Shown here: piece by piece, positions 44,301-53,023 of the stretch | Layout of the letters: every line of letters starts with the position of its first letter | Position numbering within the stretch: position 1 is the stretch's first letter | Assembly: GCA_013298845.1 (NCBI GenBank) | Contig: JAAFJN010000004.1 | Span: 186,001-250,000, forward strand | Length of the DNA: 64,000 bases | Reading direction: 5' to 3' | From: Chitinophagales bacterium | Lineage (GTDB): Bacteria > Bacteroidota > Bacteroidia > Chitinophagales > Saprospiraceae | The notes under the pieces: generated by a model | Told to the model about the DNA's origin: nothing | Seen by the model: the letters and a program-made list of their open reading frames with translations, nothing else | Databases searched by the model: none | Translations under genes and position numbers: made by a program

Positions 44301-44449
44301 GCACCAACCTGTTCACATTTACCCGTTACACCGGCTGGGACCCTGAGGTAACTACCGACTTTTTGGCTTCTAATGTAGTGTATGGCGTTGATTTTTACGC
44401 CGCACCACAACCCAAAACCATTGTTGGTGGTGTACGCTTTACGTTCTAA
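41378..44449 (+). CDS. SusC/RagA-family TonB-linked outer-membrane transporter (second copy)
   Basis: A 1023-residue transporter with signal peptide ending LTAFSQ. The carboxypeptidase-like domain is RSVTGRVTDASNGEGLIGAT to ~105. The TonB-box region is EVVVVGYGKQ. The plug has SFEQALQGQAAGVFVESTNG, IRVRGVGSINAGTEPLYVVDGIP and DASAKAIYGSRGSNGVVLIT. The barrel ends TIVGGVRFTF. It pairs with the SusD 47 bases downstream. Compared with the copy at 8.9-12.2 kb it has the more common VVVGYG box. No enzymes or regulators accompany it. Confidence 0.96.
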   Translation: MKRILLLSMLLCCMVLTAFSQRSVTGRVTDASNGEGLIGATITLKGAKSGTTTDVNGDFKLAVNSDGDVLMIAYTGYETQEVTVGNRSTIEVSLNANNILNEVVVVGYGKQIKSTLTGNIAKVGGENLQSMPVVSFEQALQGQAAGVFVESTNGKVGAANRIRVRGVGSINAGTEPLYVVDGIPLSKDARNTAGAAMNPLSDLNFNDIASIEVLKDASAKAIYGSRGSNGVVLITTKTGSSGKSKIELDVQFGVSQPTGRREFLNASEFVDYFTEAANNSDDLEGVAYDDPNSWTAFVTSEEDGRFRRYSGFNNSWKEKVDRTDWQEEALRNGSIRNTTLSFSGGNDKIRYYASGYTGNIQGIIIANGMQKNGGRVNLDFNATSRLKMGVNLNVARTFTDQVTNDNAFSTPMQLVALAPITPTRDEFGEYYDRPVTTYYNGLLETEESQRRVSTLRTLGTVFGDYSFTPNLALRVEGSANLYNVNDAAFFGDRSEEGNDSNGAAYAAAAFATDYNTNAVLRYNREFGKHDLGLNLGTEFFSSENTRQYAFGEQFPTDDFRTLASAASITDATSTITEYTFLSYFGRAQYNFARKYLFNVSGRVDGSSRFGKDNRYAFFPAASAGWVLSEEEFLKGSPISFLKLRASWGQSGNADIGNFAALGLYSAGNYNGSSTLQPEQIPNPALTWEKSTESDFGIDFGLFNNRISGEVDYYVKNTSDLLLNVPVPGTSGFSTQTQNIGEIQNKGWELTLNTNNIVGDFTWSTSLNFALNKNKVVALADGQELIDDGGSRYMNVVKVGAPIGVFYGAEYAGVDAQNGDALWYVNAADDNGVILDPNATTNDFSEANFVELGSPLPNIIGGISNTFAYKGLSLDVRLQGQTGNNIHNAGGGFMSCNACWFDNQTRDQLNSWKNPGDITNVPEARLGYSNGDQSRSSRYVEDGSYLRVKNVTLAYNLPTTLLKKARISNVRLYVTGTNLFTFTRYTGWDPEVTTDFLASNVVYGVDFYAAPQPKTIVGGVRFTF

Positions 44450-44496
44450 ACCGTACCCGTGGTCATTTATTCATTTTCTTAGTTCAGACAAAAAAT

Positions 44497-45828
44497 ATGA
44501 AAAAATATAAATTTTCGATATTAGCCGCTTTCCTGCTCGGATTTTCGGCTTGCGACAATAAACTCGATCTGGAGCCTTACCAGAGCATTAGTGAAGACAA
44601 GGCCCTTTCCACCGAACAAAACGTACGCGCCGCCATTTTGGGTGCTTACGACGCTATGTCGCTCGGGGGCATGTGGGGCGGTAATGCTTATATCATCTCT
44701 GAATTGGCCGGTGCCGACGGTGAAGTACGCTGGGTAGGTACTTTTGATGGTCTGCGTACCATTTTTAACCACCAGTTAATTGCCGAAAACGGTAACGCAC
44801 TGGAAACCTGGACCGACGGCTACGATGCCATCAACCGCTGTAACAACGTGTTGAGCGCAACTTCGATTTTTAGAGATGCCGATGAAAAAAGTCAGGTGGA
44901 AGGCGAAGCATTGTTTTTGCGTTCAGCGGCCTTTTTTGAATTGGTACGTTTGTACGCCAAAACCTACGAAGCCGGTGCTACCAATAGTCAACTGGGTATT
45001 CCGTTGGTATTAACGCCTACTCGTGGTATCAACGAAGGCAGTTTTGTTTCCCGCGCAACGGTGGAAGAAGTGTACAGCCAAATTGTTACGGATTTAACCA
45101 CCGCCAAAACGTTGTTGCCCGATGACAACGGCACCCGCGCCGGTAAATTCACCGCTGCGGCGTTGTTGGCGCGCGTTTATTTGCAAATGGGCCGTTATAG
45201 CGAGGCAAAAACCAACGCCGACGAAGTAATTAACTCCGGCGTGTTTAGCCTGGTGGGCGATTACGAAAACTGTTTTAACAACGACGATAACTCCACGGAA
45301 GATATTTTCGCCGTGCAGGTATCCGCGCAGGATGCGGATGAACCCACAACCTGGGTGTTTTATTCCATCCCTGAATTTGGCGGACGCGATGGTGACATCG
45401 AAATTGAGCAAAAACACCTCGATTTGTACCCCGCTGGTGATGCCCGCGCGGCCTACTTCTTTGAGGGCAATGGTGCAGTACGTTCGGGCAAATGGCGCAA
45501 CCAATACCGCAACATCCCGGTTATTCGCCTGGCGGAAATGTATCTCATCAGCGCTGAGGCTGCCGTTCGTGCCGGTCAAAGCGGCGATGAAGCGTTCAAC
45601 GCCGTTTATACCCGCGCCGGAAACACCGCTAAAACGGGTGTAACCCTCGCCGATGTATTGCTCGAACGCCGTTTGGAACTGGCCCACGAAGGTCATAAAT
45701 TGCACGATGGCAAACGCCTCCGCAATACCATTGACGGGTTACCTTACTCCGATCCAAAATTGATATTGCCGATTCCGGCCCGCGAAATTGACGCTAACCC
45801 AAATTTGGTCCAAAACGAAGGTTATTAA
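44497..45828 (+). CDS. SusD/RagB-family outer-membrane lipoprotein (second copy)
   Basis: A 443-residue SusD-like protein, shorter than usual (500-600). The leader ends LLGFSAC (Cys19). Family marks are GEALFLRSAAFFELVRLYAKTY, AALLARVYLQMGRYSEAKTNAD, VIRLAEMYLISAEAAVRAGQ, LLERRLELAHEGHKLHDGKR and the closing LILPIPAREIDANPNLVQNEGY. It caps the SusC pore and binds the ligand. A terminator follows at 45879-45917. Confidence 0.95.
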   Translation: MKKYKFSILAAFLLGFSACDNKLDLEPYQSISEDKALSTEQNVRAAILGAYDAMSLGGMWGGNAYIISELAGADGEVRWVGTFDGLRTIFNHQLIAENGNALETWTDGYDAINRCNNVLSATSIFRDADEKSQVEGEALFLRSAAFFELVRLYAKTYEAGATNSQLGIPLVLTPTRGINEGSFVSRATVEEVYSQIVTDLTTAKTLLPDDNGTRAGKFTAAALLARVYLQMGRYSEAKTNADEVINSGVFSLVGDYENCFNNDDNSTEDIFAVQVSAQDADEPTTWVFYSIPEFGGRDGDIEIEQKHLDLYPAGDARAAYFFEGNGAVRSGKWRNQYRNIPVIRLAEMYLISAEAAVRAGQSGDEAFNAVYTRAGNTAKTGVTLADVLLERRLELAHEGHKLHDGKRLRNTIDGLPYSDPKLILPIPAREIDANPNLVQNEGY

Positions 45829-45878
45829 TCCATTAAGGCGGCCAAAGAGGCTGTTTTTATAAAATACCAACAAAAAAG

Positions 45879-45917
45879 GGCGTTATCTCGTTGAACCGAG
45901 GTAACGCCACTTTTTTT
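45879..45917 (+). terminator. Terminator of the second SusC/SusD operon
   Basis: GGCGTTATCTCG (45879-45890) pairs with CGAGGTAACGCC (45897-45908; one U-G pair), six-base loop, then ACTTTTTTT. Confidence 0.9.
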
Positions 45918-45933
45918 GTAAATAGAAAAAACA

Positions 45934-45968
45934 GGCGCGGTCCCCCAACCGAGTGAAGCCACCGCGCC
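45934..45968 (-). terminator. Terminator of the minus-strand heme lipoprotein gene
   Basis: GGCGCGGT (45934-45941) pairs with ACCGCGCC (45961-45968). On the minus strand TGTTTTTTCT follows the stem. It lies 14 bases past the stop codon. Confidence 0.75.
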
Positions 45969-45982
45969 AAACGTTTTTGTAA

Positions 45983-47560
45983 TTATTTGGGAGGGTTATT
46001 TTTGACAAATGCCGCCCATCCGGTGGTATCAATGTTAGCCGCAATGGACCAGGCAAAATCAACCCTTAACTGGCCATTGAACATTTTATCGTTAAAACCG
46101 ATGTAGGTGTCGCCAAAATATTGGGTATTGGAGGCCGTTGGGCCAGCCGAAACCGATGGGGCTACCGAAGCCGATATATGGCAACTCATACAATTGGTGC
46201 GTACCCCAACGTACGTGGGAATTGTTTTTCCCGCGGGTGTTTTTACAAAACTACGGGCAATATCCGGGCCAAATACGGAGAATTTGCCCGTTGCGTCTGG
46301 GCCAAAACTGGCTTCCAGATAAGGATTAAACCCGATATTGGGGTTTCCGGTAACGGGCGTGGTACTTGCGTATGGCTCCTTAGGATTCACCATGTAATAG
46401 GCTACCGTCATGGCGTAGTGCGCAGGTGCCCCCGTTAACTGGGCGGGGCGTTGTGCCGCAATGGCTTTTGAACTGGGCGATGGCGGATTGGCAGGGTCGG
46501 GTGCCCACCAAAACGATTGCCAGGTCCAACGTTTGTTTTCCTTGGTCGTGACGTGCATGGCCACCAAAATAGCAATATCTCCTTTTGCGGCTTTTAATGG
46601 ATTGGAGGCGTTTTCGGAAAATTCCTTGTTAAAATAGTAAGCGTCCTCATCGTTCATCGTAAAATGGATAAAATCGTTGAGGTTGTACGTGGCACCCGGG
46701 GTAGCAGGAGGCGCAGTAGCCACGTTGGTTTTACTGTCATAAACAAAAGGTAATTGGCTGCCGTCACCTTTGCTTTGATTGGTCACATCTACGTAAACGC
46801 AGGTTTTCCAGTCTTTTTGTGGAAACGAATCGAGCGTAGAGATCGAACCGTGCCAGGTCGCAATGGCGAATTTCTTTTTTGTTGTTTGTGAACCCGCGGG
46901 CAATATCTTAAATACCGGTTTTACATTAATGGCATCATCAGGAAAATCGGGGATATCTGCCATACCCTTTTGGGCGTATCCGGCCAACGTGGTGGCTTTA
47001 AAAATTTTATTACCAATGGCGTAACTGGCCGACGGCGGACTGTAAGAAACGGTTTCGTGCGTTGATAAATTAACTACCCCTTCACCGTTATTGGCCAGGA
47101 GTGCGTGTTGTGCTTTCATCGCTTTTTTACCCTCGGGTGATTGACCGTGCGCCAATTGTTTTACCAATTCAAGATTGGCACGATTGGAGCGTTTTACTCC
47201 GCGATTATTGATAGAATCAATGATTTCGCCCGGCGTCATCCAGGTTTCATACACGCGTAAATCTTGCCCCCCCACCGTTTGTACAGGGTTAGTTATTGAG
47301 GTAAGACCCGTCCAGATTCCCCAACCGTGTTGAAAAATTTTAACAGTGTCGTTGGCAGCAATCCAGTTGTTAATCACCGTAGAATCTTCGGGGAAATTAA
47401 AACCGGGAATACTCAATTTTGGAAAATCCTGCGGCGTTACCTTATCAACGGGAAATACCCCAAGAACAGGCGGCGGAGGAGGTGGTGGTGGTGTTGGTTT
47501 ACAGGAATGAAATGCAATCAGGAGGATGGAAGCAAACAGGTAATTGATATTTCGTTTCAT
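45983..47560 (-). CDS. Lipoprotein with one c-type heme site, function unknown
   Basis: A 525-residue protein. The ATG at 47560 gives a lipoprotein leader (MKRNINYLFASILLIAFHSC) followed by eight prolines; the frame from 47695 adds 45 unlikely residues. The middle is rich in Trp (FAIATWHGSIS, KRWTWQSFWWAPDP). Near the end a single heme motif CMSCH (457-461) is followed by a Ser/Ala-rich stretch. Sequences of this plan occur in proteobacteria under vague names such as 'isoquinoline oxidoreductase subunit'; I do not trust that name. It likely sits on a membrane facing the periplasm and handles electrons. Confidence 0.75.
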   Translation of the reverse strand: MKRNINYLFASILLIAFHSCKPTPPPPPPPPVLGVFPVDKVTPQDFPKLSIPGFNFPEDSTVINNWIAANDTVKIFQHGWGIWTGLTSITNPVQTVGGQDLRVYETWMTPGEIIDSINNRGVKRSNRANLELVKQLAHGQSPEGKKAMKAQHALLANNGEGVVNLSTHETVSYSPPSASYAIGNKIFKATTLAGYAQKGMADIPDFPDDAINVKPVFKILPAGSQTTKKKFAIATWHGSISTLDSFPQKDWKTCVYVDVTNQSKGDGSQLPFVYDSKTNVATAPPATPGATYNLNDFIHFTMNDEDAYYFNKEFSENASNPLKAAKGDIAILVAMHVTTKENKRWTWQSFWWAPDPANPPSPSSKAIAAQRPAQLTGAPAHYAMTVAYYMVNPKEPYASTTPVTGNPNIGFNPYLEASFGPDATGKFSVFGPDIARSFVKTPAGKTIPTYVGVRTNCMSCHISASVAPSVSAGPTASNTQYFGDTYIGFNDKMFNGQLRVDFAWSIAANIDTTGWAAFVKNNPPK

Positions 47561-47819
47561 AATGAAGTGATTTAATACCCCTACTCGTATGGTTTTTCGG
47601 AAACACCCCGTTTTTTCAAGTGGCTTCTGGACTCCACCAGCAATTTTATTTTGAGAATTACAAAAATTGCGATGCAAAATTACACGAACCACCATCGTCG
47701 CGCCTGCGCATTAATACCCGATTAATAAATCAGGGGTTTTTACGGTAAAGGACCCGCATTCGTCGGCCCAATTCACCCAATATTCAGAACAAGAAGTGCC
47801 ATTTTGGGGTTTAAGCAAG

Positions 47820-48188
47820 ATGCGTGACACACAATTATTAAGCATTCGCCCTAAAATCGCCTTGGAAACGGCCAAATCTACGCCCGAAGAACAGTTTCAA
47901 AACCTGACCTTGCGGCCCATTTTAAAACTACAACACCCACTGTTAATAGCGGCTTTTCAAAAAGGCACCCAAAAACACCATAAAGTACTCCAAAACCTGC
48001 CCCAACCCGCCCGGCAAGCCTTAGTGGCCGAAATTATCCGCTCCGATCATCGGTTGCGGCAATTATTAATAGGTATGGTCATTGGGCAATTTACCGCCGA
48101 CGAATACGCCGTATTTACCCAAAATGAGGCCCCGCTGATGCGGCGCCTCATCGCGTTGTTGGTACAACGGTTACAATCGGAAATGTGA
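47820..48188 (+). CDS. Small conserved cytoplasmic protein of unknown function
   Basis: A 122-residue helical protein. The ATG at 47820 (MRDTQLLSIRPKIALETAKS) was preferred to one 24 bases earlier. The pattern STPEEQFQNLTLRPILKLQHPLL and LLIGMVIGQFTADEYAVFTQNEAPLMRRLIALLVQRL occurs in a Bacteroidota family sometimes labelled 'glyoxalase', which the sequence does not justify, as no VOC fold or metal ligands are visible. It is isolated, convergent with the cargo gene downstream. Confidence 0.7.
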   Translation: MRDTQLLSIRPKIALETAKSTPEEQFQNLTLRPILKLQHPLLIAAFQKGTQKHHKVLQNLPQPARQALVAEIIRSDHRLRQLLIGMVIGQFTADEYAVFTQNEAPLMRRLIALLVQRLQSEM

Positions 48189-48247
48189 AATAAATTGGTC
48201 GCGACGGGGCTGTACCCTACCTCGACCAATTTATACGCGAGTATTCA

Positions 48248-50569
48248 CTACAACCCAGCAATCACAATTCGACCCGTCGCTACTTCTCCGGTTTGGGTCA
48301 CCAGCCTAAACGAATAAGTACCGGCCGGAATCCCATCTAATTTCAGGAGAAAGACGTTGTTGTTAAACGACTGACCCAAAACCCGGCGTCCCCATAAATC
48401 AAACACTTCAACCATGCCCTCATGTGCATGAGGGCTTTTCAAATGAATGTTCAATTGCGTCGTAGCCGGTACAGGAAAAACGTCCAGAGCCAATTCATTG
48501 CCGTTAAAAGACGTTTCGGGTAACGATACCAACAACGTCTCTATGGTATGAAGGGTGTAATTAGTCATGACGGGAAGGTTGAAGTCAAAATAAATACCGG
48601 CGCGATTTTTAATGGTAGTGCCGTCGGGTAAATTGGCTTGGGGCCGCATTGAAAAACGAACAAATCCGTGCGAAAGGGCCTCATTAACGGTACTATCTGG
48701 CAGCATAATATTGTTAAAACTAAACCGGAGTGTTTTCCCTTCCAAATAAACATTGCAAGGGTGGCTACTACCCAAAAACCGAAATGTTGACGGATTAAGT
48801 TCGGCCGCCAGCGTATCAAGAATGTAAAGGTTGACGGCAGTATCAGTGCCGGTATTTTGGAATCGTATCAAATACTCCAGCGGGTGGTCGCGACCGATTA
48901 AGTGGTTTTCGCCCACTCCTTTGGGAAAACCTTGCTTATCGTTGGGATCAAAAGATCCTTTGTTCTCGGTACACTCCTCATCATCGCTGGGCGTAAGGGA
49001 ATACTGGGGAAATGAAGTAATATACCCGAGACTAAAAGAACCACTACCATTGTTGCCGCATCGCTCCACCGCATCGCTGGCCCACAGGCTCCACGGATGC
49101 CCTTCGGGTTGTGCTACTTCGAGTCGCCAGGTGGAACCATTCGCCAACACCGATATCACAGTAGATTCGCCGTGCCCCAGTTGAATATTTCCGTTCATCA
49201 TTTGAATAACAATATCTTCAATAACTACGTATTCCACCGGAGCCGTCATACCTATGCCCGTATTGGTAATCGTAAATTCAATGTAATCACCGTCGCAACG
49301 GCCCTCTACTTCCAAATTTGCGTATCCGGCCAAACCGGGCAAACACAAAGTATCCGGGTACATGTGCACGTTAGAGCAATGTGTTTGGCCCAAAACCGCA
49401 TCGCAACTAACCTGTACTTCCACCGTAAACTGCCCGCAAAAACCGCTCGGAACATCGCCTAAATCAAATTGATACGTGGTATCGCTGCCCGTAGTAGAAA
49501 ATGTGTAATTCTGGTCCGAACCGATAAAGTATAAAAAAGAGTCGAGTTGAAGTTCGACAAAGGCATCTTCAGCAACCGAAGTGCCGGTATTACAATAATG
49601 AATGGTATAATAGTTTCCTGCAAAACAGCGCCGCAAACCAGCAACCGAAAGTTGTACTTCCATCCGGGGGCAATCCGCCAACGGAACCGAGGCTAACGCG
49701 TATTCATACAATCCACCCGCCACCGGAAAAATGGACAAGGCGGTACAGGTATCCCACAATTCGTTCTTCGGTAACAACCGCAAGGTACCAACGGCACCCG
49801 TAGGTACCTCGAGCACGTAATAGCCGTTGCTGTGGGTGATAGTCTGGTAGATTTGATTGTTCGTTTCGACCTGTACCATCCAACCGATTAAGGGCAATTC
49901 GGTACTGTCGGCCACACAGTTGGCATTATCATCGCGTCGTGCGATACCCTGATACGTGGCGCTGTTATTATTGTACAAATTCGTTTGAGCAGAAAAATCG
50001 ATATCCCCCATTTTAATCCCCTCGAAATCTATATTGGGCAAATTTGTATTCAATGGGCCGATGACAATAGAATCGGGAAACTCAAAGGGATGAGCCGGGT
50101 CCGGAAAAATGTAGTTTCTGGGCCTGAATCGCCAACTGGGTTGGTTCGGGAAAGCACCTAATGTGCCGATTATTACTTCTCTCATCACCACCACGTCAAA
50201 TGTATCAATGGTTTGATCATTGTTGACATCAGCGGCAACAAGTTGTAATGGCGTGGTGAAAGGTATCGTATTTTCAATGTGTCCACTCATCAGAAGAACA
50301 TCCCAGGTACTGATCCCATTGAGTGGATAAAGATTATTCGACGGCCGGATGGTATAACTAAACCCGGACGGCACTTCTAATGAATACCCACCCCCACTTA
50401 CGGTAAAAGTAGAATATACAACGCCATTATCCGCAATGGCCTCTATTTTGGTACCCGTCGGTGCTGATACGTGCCCCGATAGTACAAAGATTTGTTGAGC
50501 ATTCAAATTGTAGGCGGCAACCCAGCAAAGTCCGAAAATTGCCATTAATTTAATGATAAACTTGTTCAT
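48248..50569 (-). CDS. T9SS-secreted multidomain surface protein
   Basis: A 773-residue secreted protein. The ATG at 50569 gives a signal peptide ending NLNAQ. Then come a carboxypeptidase-like sandwich, a dockerin-like calcium loop (DVNNDQTIDTFDVVVMREVI, ~120-150), an SdrB-like segment (GIARRDDNANCVADSTELPL), a Cys-containing DUF11-like section, the conserved module DPNDKQGFP...EYLIRFQNTGTDTAVNLYIL...GIYFDFNLPVMTN (~560-690), and a type A sorting domain (ALDVFPVPATTQLNIHL, GIPAGTYSFRLVTQTGE). It is exported by the T9SS. The dockerin-like piece has no cohesin partner in view. Confidence 0.88.
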   Translation of the reverse strand: MNKFIIKLMAIFGLCWVAAYNLNAQQIFVLSGHVSAPTGTKIEAIADNGVVYSTFTVSGGGYSLEVPSGFSYTIRPSNNLYPLNGISTWDVLLMSGHIENTIPFTTPLQLVAADVNNDQTIDTFDVVVMREVIIGTLGAFPNQPSWRFRPRNYIFPDPAHPFEFPDSIVIGPLNTNLPNIDFEGIKMGDIDFSAQTNLYNNNSATYQGIARRDDNANCVADSTELPLIGWMVQVETNNQIYQTITHSNGYYVLEVPTGAVGTLRLLPKNELWDTCTALSIFPVAGGLYEYALASVPLADCPRMEVQLSVAGLRRCFAGNYYTIHYCNTGTSVAEDAFVELQLDSFLYFIGSDQNYTFSTTGSDTTYQFDLGDVPSGFCGQFTVEVQVSCDAVLGQTHCSNVHMYPDTLCLPGLAGYANLEVEGRCDGDYIEFTITNTGIGMTAPVEYVVIEDIVIQMMNGNIQLGHGESTVISVLANGSTWRLEVAQPEGHPWSLWASDAVERCGNNGSGSFSLGYITSFPQYSLTPSDDEECTENKGSFDPNDKQGFPKGVGENHLIGRDHPLEYLIRFQNTGTDTAVNLYILDTLAAELNPSTFRFLGSSHPCNVYLEGKTLRFSFNNIMLPDSTVNEALSHGFVRFSMRPQANLPDGTTIKNRAGIYFDFNLPVMTNYTLHTIETLLVSLPETSFNGNELALDVFPVPATTQLNIHLKSPHAHEGMVEVFDLWGRRVLGQSFNNNVFLLKLDGIPAGTYSFRLVTQTGEVATGRIVIAGL

Positions 50570-50639
50570 GAGCGAAACCTTTTTATTTATTTTCAATGCA
50601 AAAGTCACAGTGAAATGCGTTACCCGCAAATACAAAAAT

Positions 50640-50722
50640 TTAATTTTGTCAACTCAATTTTTTAGAATTAAAGGCTAAATATTTGAAAATCAATTTTTAA
50701 CAAGTTAATTTTGTCAACTCAA
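50640..50722 (+). repeat. Two direct copies of an 18-base promoter-like sequence
   Basis: TTAATTTTGTCAACTCAA occurs at 50640-50657 and 50705-50722, 65 bases apart. Each contains TAATTTTG, a TAnnTTTG box. Only the second has a TTTG (50682-50685) at a proper distance. Confidence 0.85.
50682..50713 (+). promoter_or_regulatory. Promoter of the 466-residue helical protein
   Basis: TTTG (50682-50685), 20-base spacer, TAATTTTG (50706-50713); the ATG follows at 50748. Confidence 0.6.
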
Positions 50723-50747
50723 ATTTACTAATTCTTACCATCGCAAC

Positions 50748-52148
50748 ATGGAAAAAAGTCTGTTGGCGCGTTTACTGATTAGCCTGAATGCCCCTGAACT
50801 GAGTCGTTTGGATAAATTTATCCAGAGTCCATATTTCAACAACCGCACCGAAGTTGTTAAACTTTGTCAGGTATTGGTCCAATATAACCGAAAAGGGAAA
50901 GAATGGCCCAACAAGACCATCCTTTTCCAGCAAATTTTTGGCGAAAAGCCTTTTGATGACCATCGTTTACGGGTAACAATGAGTTTTTTATACCAACTTA
51001 TTTGCCGTTTTATCAGCCTGGAAACCTTGGAAAGCGATGCCGCCGCGCAACAAAGAGCCTTGGCCTTGGCGTTACGGAGCCGAAACCTCCCTGAACGCGC
51101 CGCAAAAGCCTTGCAACAAGCCCGTACAGTGGCGGCCGACGCGCCGCATCAAAACGCCGATGCTTTGGAACGTCAGTACCAACTGGCACTGGACCAATAC
51201 CGGGCAGCGGTGGATAATTTCCAACCCGAAACTTCGGATTTGAAAGCGCTTACGCAACAACTTGACGATACTTACCTGGCGCGCAAACTTTGGCAAGCTT
51301 GTTTTACCCATTCGCACAGTACCATGTACAATACCCAATTTGACCACGGGCTATTGTACGCTACTTTACAATATGTATCCGAACACCCCGAAAAACTCCA
51401 AATGCCCGCCATCGGCCTTTATTACTATTGTTATCTGGCCTTGACTCAACCCACCGAAATTGTTCATTTCAGAACTTTTATGCAAATTTTCAAGGCGCAC
51501 AGTGCCGTTTTCCCCAACGATGAATTACGCGATATTTTTGTATTAGCCCTCAATTTTTGCAGCCGACAGTACAATGCCGGTAACCAAAACTACCTACGCG
51601 AACAGTTTGATCTTTATAGGGAAGGGCTGGATAGGGGATTTTTCCTCACCGATGGTACGTTGGCACCTTATACCTACACCAATGCCGCCACCATTGGCCT
51701 TATTTTAGGGGAACTTGCCTGGGTCGAACAATTTGTTGAAACCTACGCTGCAGTATTACGTCCCGAATACCGCAATGGTTTGTACCATTTTAATCTTGCG
51801 CGGTTGGCCTATCGGCAACAAAACTTAGGCAAGGCGTTACAACTACTGCAAAAAGCCGATTATAAAGATCAAATGTTACATCTGGCGGCTAAAACACTAC
51901 AAACCAAAATTTATTATGAACTGGGCGAATGGGATGTATTGACCTCCCATCTCCAGGCTTTTAAAGCATTCTTACAACGCCGACATAAAATAGGTTATCA
52001 TCGCGACAACTATCTGCATCTCATTTATTTTATGGGGAAATTACTCGAGTTTGGAGGGCAGGACAAAAAAGGCCGCCAGCAACTACGGGAAACCATTCTT
52101 GCAACAAAAGGAGTGGCGGAAAAAGAGTGGTTATTGCATCAGTTATAA
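50748..52148 (+). CDS. TPR-like helical protein of unknown function
   Basis: A 466-residue protein without signal peptide or membrane helix, so cytoplasmic. It is wholly helical. The N-terminus (LISLNAPELSRLDKFIQSPYFNNRTEVVKL) is distinctive and recurs in Saprospiraceae-type proteins of unknown role as far as I recall. Later helices pair like TPRs (HFNLARLAYRQQNLGKALQLLQKADY, MLHLAAKTLQTKIYYELGEWDVLTSHLQAF). It stands alone behind its own promoter. Confidence 0.75.
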   Translation: MEKSLLARLLISLNAPELSRLDKFIQSPYFNNRTEVVKLCQVLVQYNRKGKEWPNKTILFQQIFGEKPFDDHRLRVTMSFLYQLICRFISLETLESDAAAQQRALALALRSRNLPERAAKALQQARTVAADAPHQNADALERQYQLALDQYRAAVDNFQPETSDLKALTQQLDDTYLARKLWQACFTHSHSTMYNTQFDHGLLYATLQYVSEHPEKLQMPAIGLYYYCYLALTQPTEIVHFRTFMQIFKAHSAVFPNDELRDIFVLALNFCSRQYNAGNQNYLREQFDLYREGLDRGFFLTDGTLAPYTYTNAATIGLILGELAWVEQFVETYAAVLRPEYRNGLYHFNLARLAYRQQNLGKALQLLQKADYKDQMLHLAAKTLQTKIYYELGEWDVLTSHLQAFKAFLQRRHKIGYHRDNYLHLIYFMGKLLEFGGQDKKGRQQLRETILATKGVAEKEWLLHQL

Positions 52149-52151
52149 AAA

Positions 52152-52194
52152 AAGTCCTGCGTATAGGGCGGTAAGCACGCTATACGCAGGACTT
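52152..52194 (-). terminator. Terminator of the minus-strand barrel gene
   Basis: A perfect 15-bp stem (AAGTCCTGCGTATAG with CTATACGCAGGACTT) whose U-tract (TTTTTTTATAA) lies on the minus strand. It also sits 3 bases after the stop of the convergent helical-protein gene and may serve both. Confidence 0.85.
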
Positions 52195-52222
52195 CGCAAC
52201 TAATATTCCTGATTTTACTACT

Positions 52223-52852
52223 TTATTTCACCAAAGCATAATTCACGGCAAACGTGAAACTCATGGGGCGTTGTGAAAAACTATAACTGTCGCCGAGGAA
52301 GGTAATTTGATCACCAAATTTTTTGAAATTACCTTCAAAACGAAGATCTGCTGATAAGCGGCCATTACCGACGGTCATACCACTTAACCAACCCCACGTT
52401 AACTGATCCCAAGTTTCTTGAAAACCATTCACATCACTTAAACCAGAATTACCGTTGAGAAAATAATTGGCTACCGGAGCAGCGTGAAAACGGAAAGGTC
52501 CCATTTTTACCCCAATAACCAAGGGAATCTGGAGGTTTTGGTAACTGCTGCGTTTGATGAGTGATTCACCAGTACCGGCCGCACTGACCACGTAATCGGT
52601 ACGATTTGTTTGGAAATTCACCTCTGGCTGCAAATAAATACGGCGGCCAAAACGCATATAACCACCTACCAGGGTTCCGAATTTAACATCGTTGACGGCT
52701 ACATCGTATGCCGTTTCGCCGCTACCAACGGTGATGCCTTTATATTGATCCTGGGGAGAGGTAATACCGGCTTTAAGGCCAAGAGAAAATTGAGCATTGG
52801 CGTTAAACGCGAAGGTGCAAAGAATGCAGGCTGTTATTACTACGTTTTTCAT
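52223..52852 (-). CDS. Small outer-membrane beta-barrel protein (porin family)
   Basis: A 209-residue protein with signal peptide MKNVVITACILCTFAFNANAQ. Then comes the eight-stranded OmpW/opacity-like barrel pattern: FSLGLKAGITSPQDQYKG, FGTLVGGYMRFGRRIYLQPEVNFQTN, IQPLVIGVKMGPFRFHAAPVANY-like strands, and a final aromatic strand SFTFAVNYALVK. Function unknown. It is followed by a strong terminator. Confidence 0.85.
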   Translation of the reverse strand: MKNVVITACILCTFAFNANAQFSLGLKAGITSPQDQYKGITVGSGETAYDVAVNDVKFGTLVGGYMRFGRRIYLQPEVNFQTNRTDYVVSAAGTGESLIKRSSYQNLQIPLVIGVKMGPFRFHAAPVANYFLNGNSGLSDVNGFQETWDQLTWGWLSGMTVGNGRLSADLRFEGNFKKFGDQITFLGDSYSFSQRPMSFTFAVNYALVK

Positions 52853-52939
52853 ATTCTTGTTGTATTTTGATGCTTAAACGCCCCCTCGAAAAAATAAATT
52901 ACTCCATGCCCCTTCTCTTAACGCCCCTTTAACGGGTAC

Positions 52940-53023
52940 GGGCAGACCTCGTGCCTGCCCTATTATGCACATGCACTTATTTTACCACCGGGCAACGAGG
53001 ACAGGCAGGCACGAGGCCTGCCC
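52940..53023. repeat. GC-rich inverted repeat (GGGCAGGCCTCGTGCCTGCC type)
   Basis: GGGCAGACCTCGTGCCTGCC (52940-52959) and its near-exact complement (53004-53023, one mismatch) enclose 44 bases. It is far more GC-rich than its surroundings. The right end runs straight into the TAG stop codon of the TPM gene. This type of hairpin repeat is scattered in many bacterial genomes. Confidence 0.85.

Noticed and set aside
47820-48188. Glyoxalase annotation for the 122-residue protein
   Set aside because: No VOC-fold repeats or metal-binding residues; the name seems carried over from database errors.
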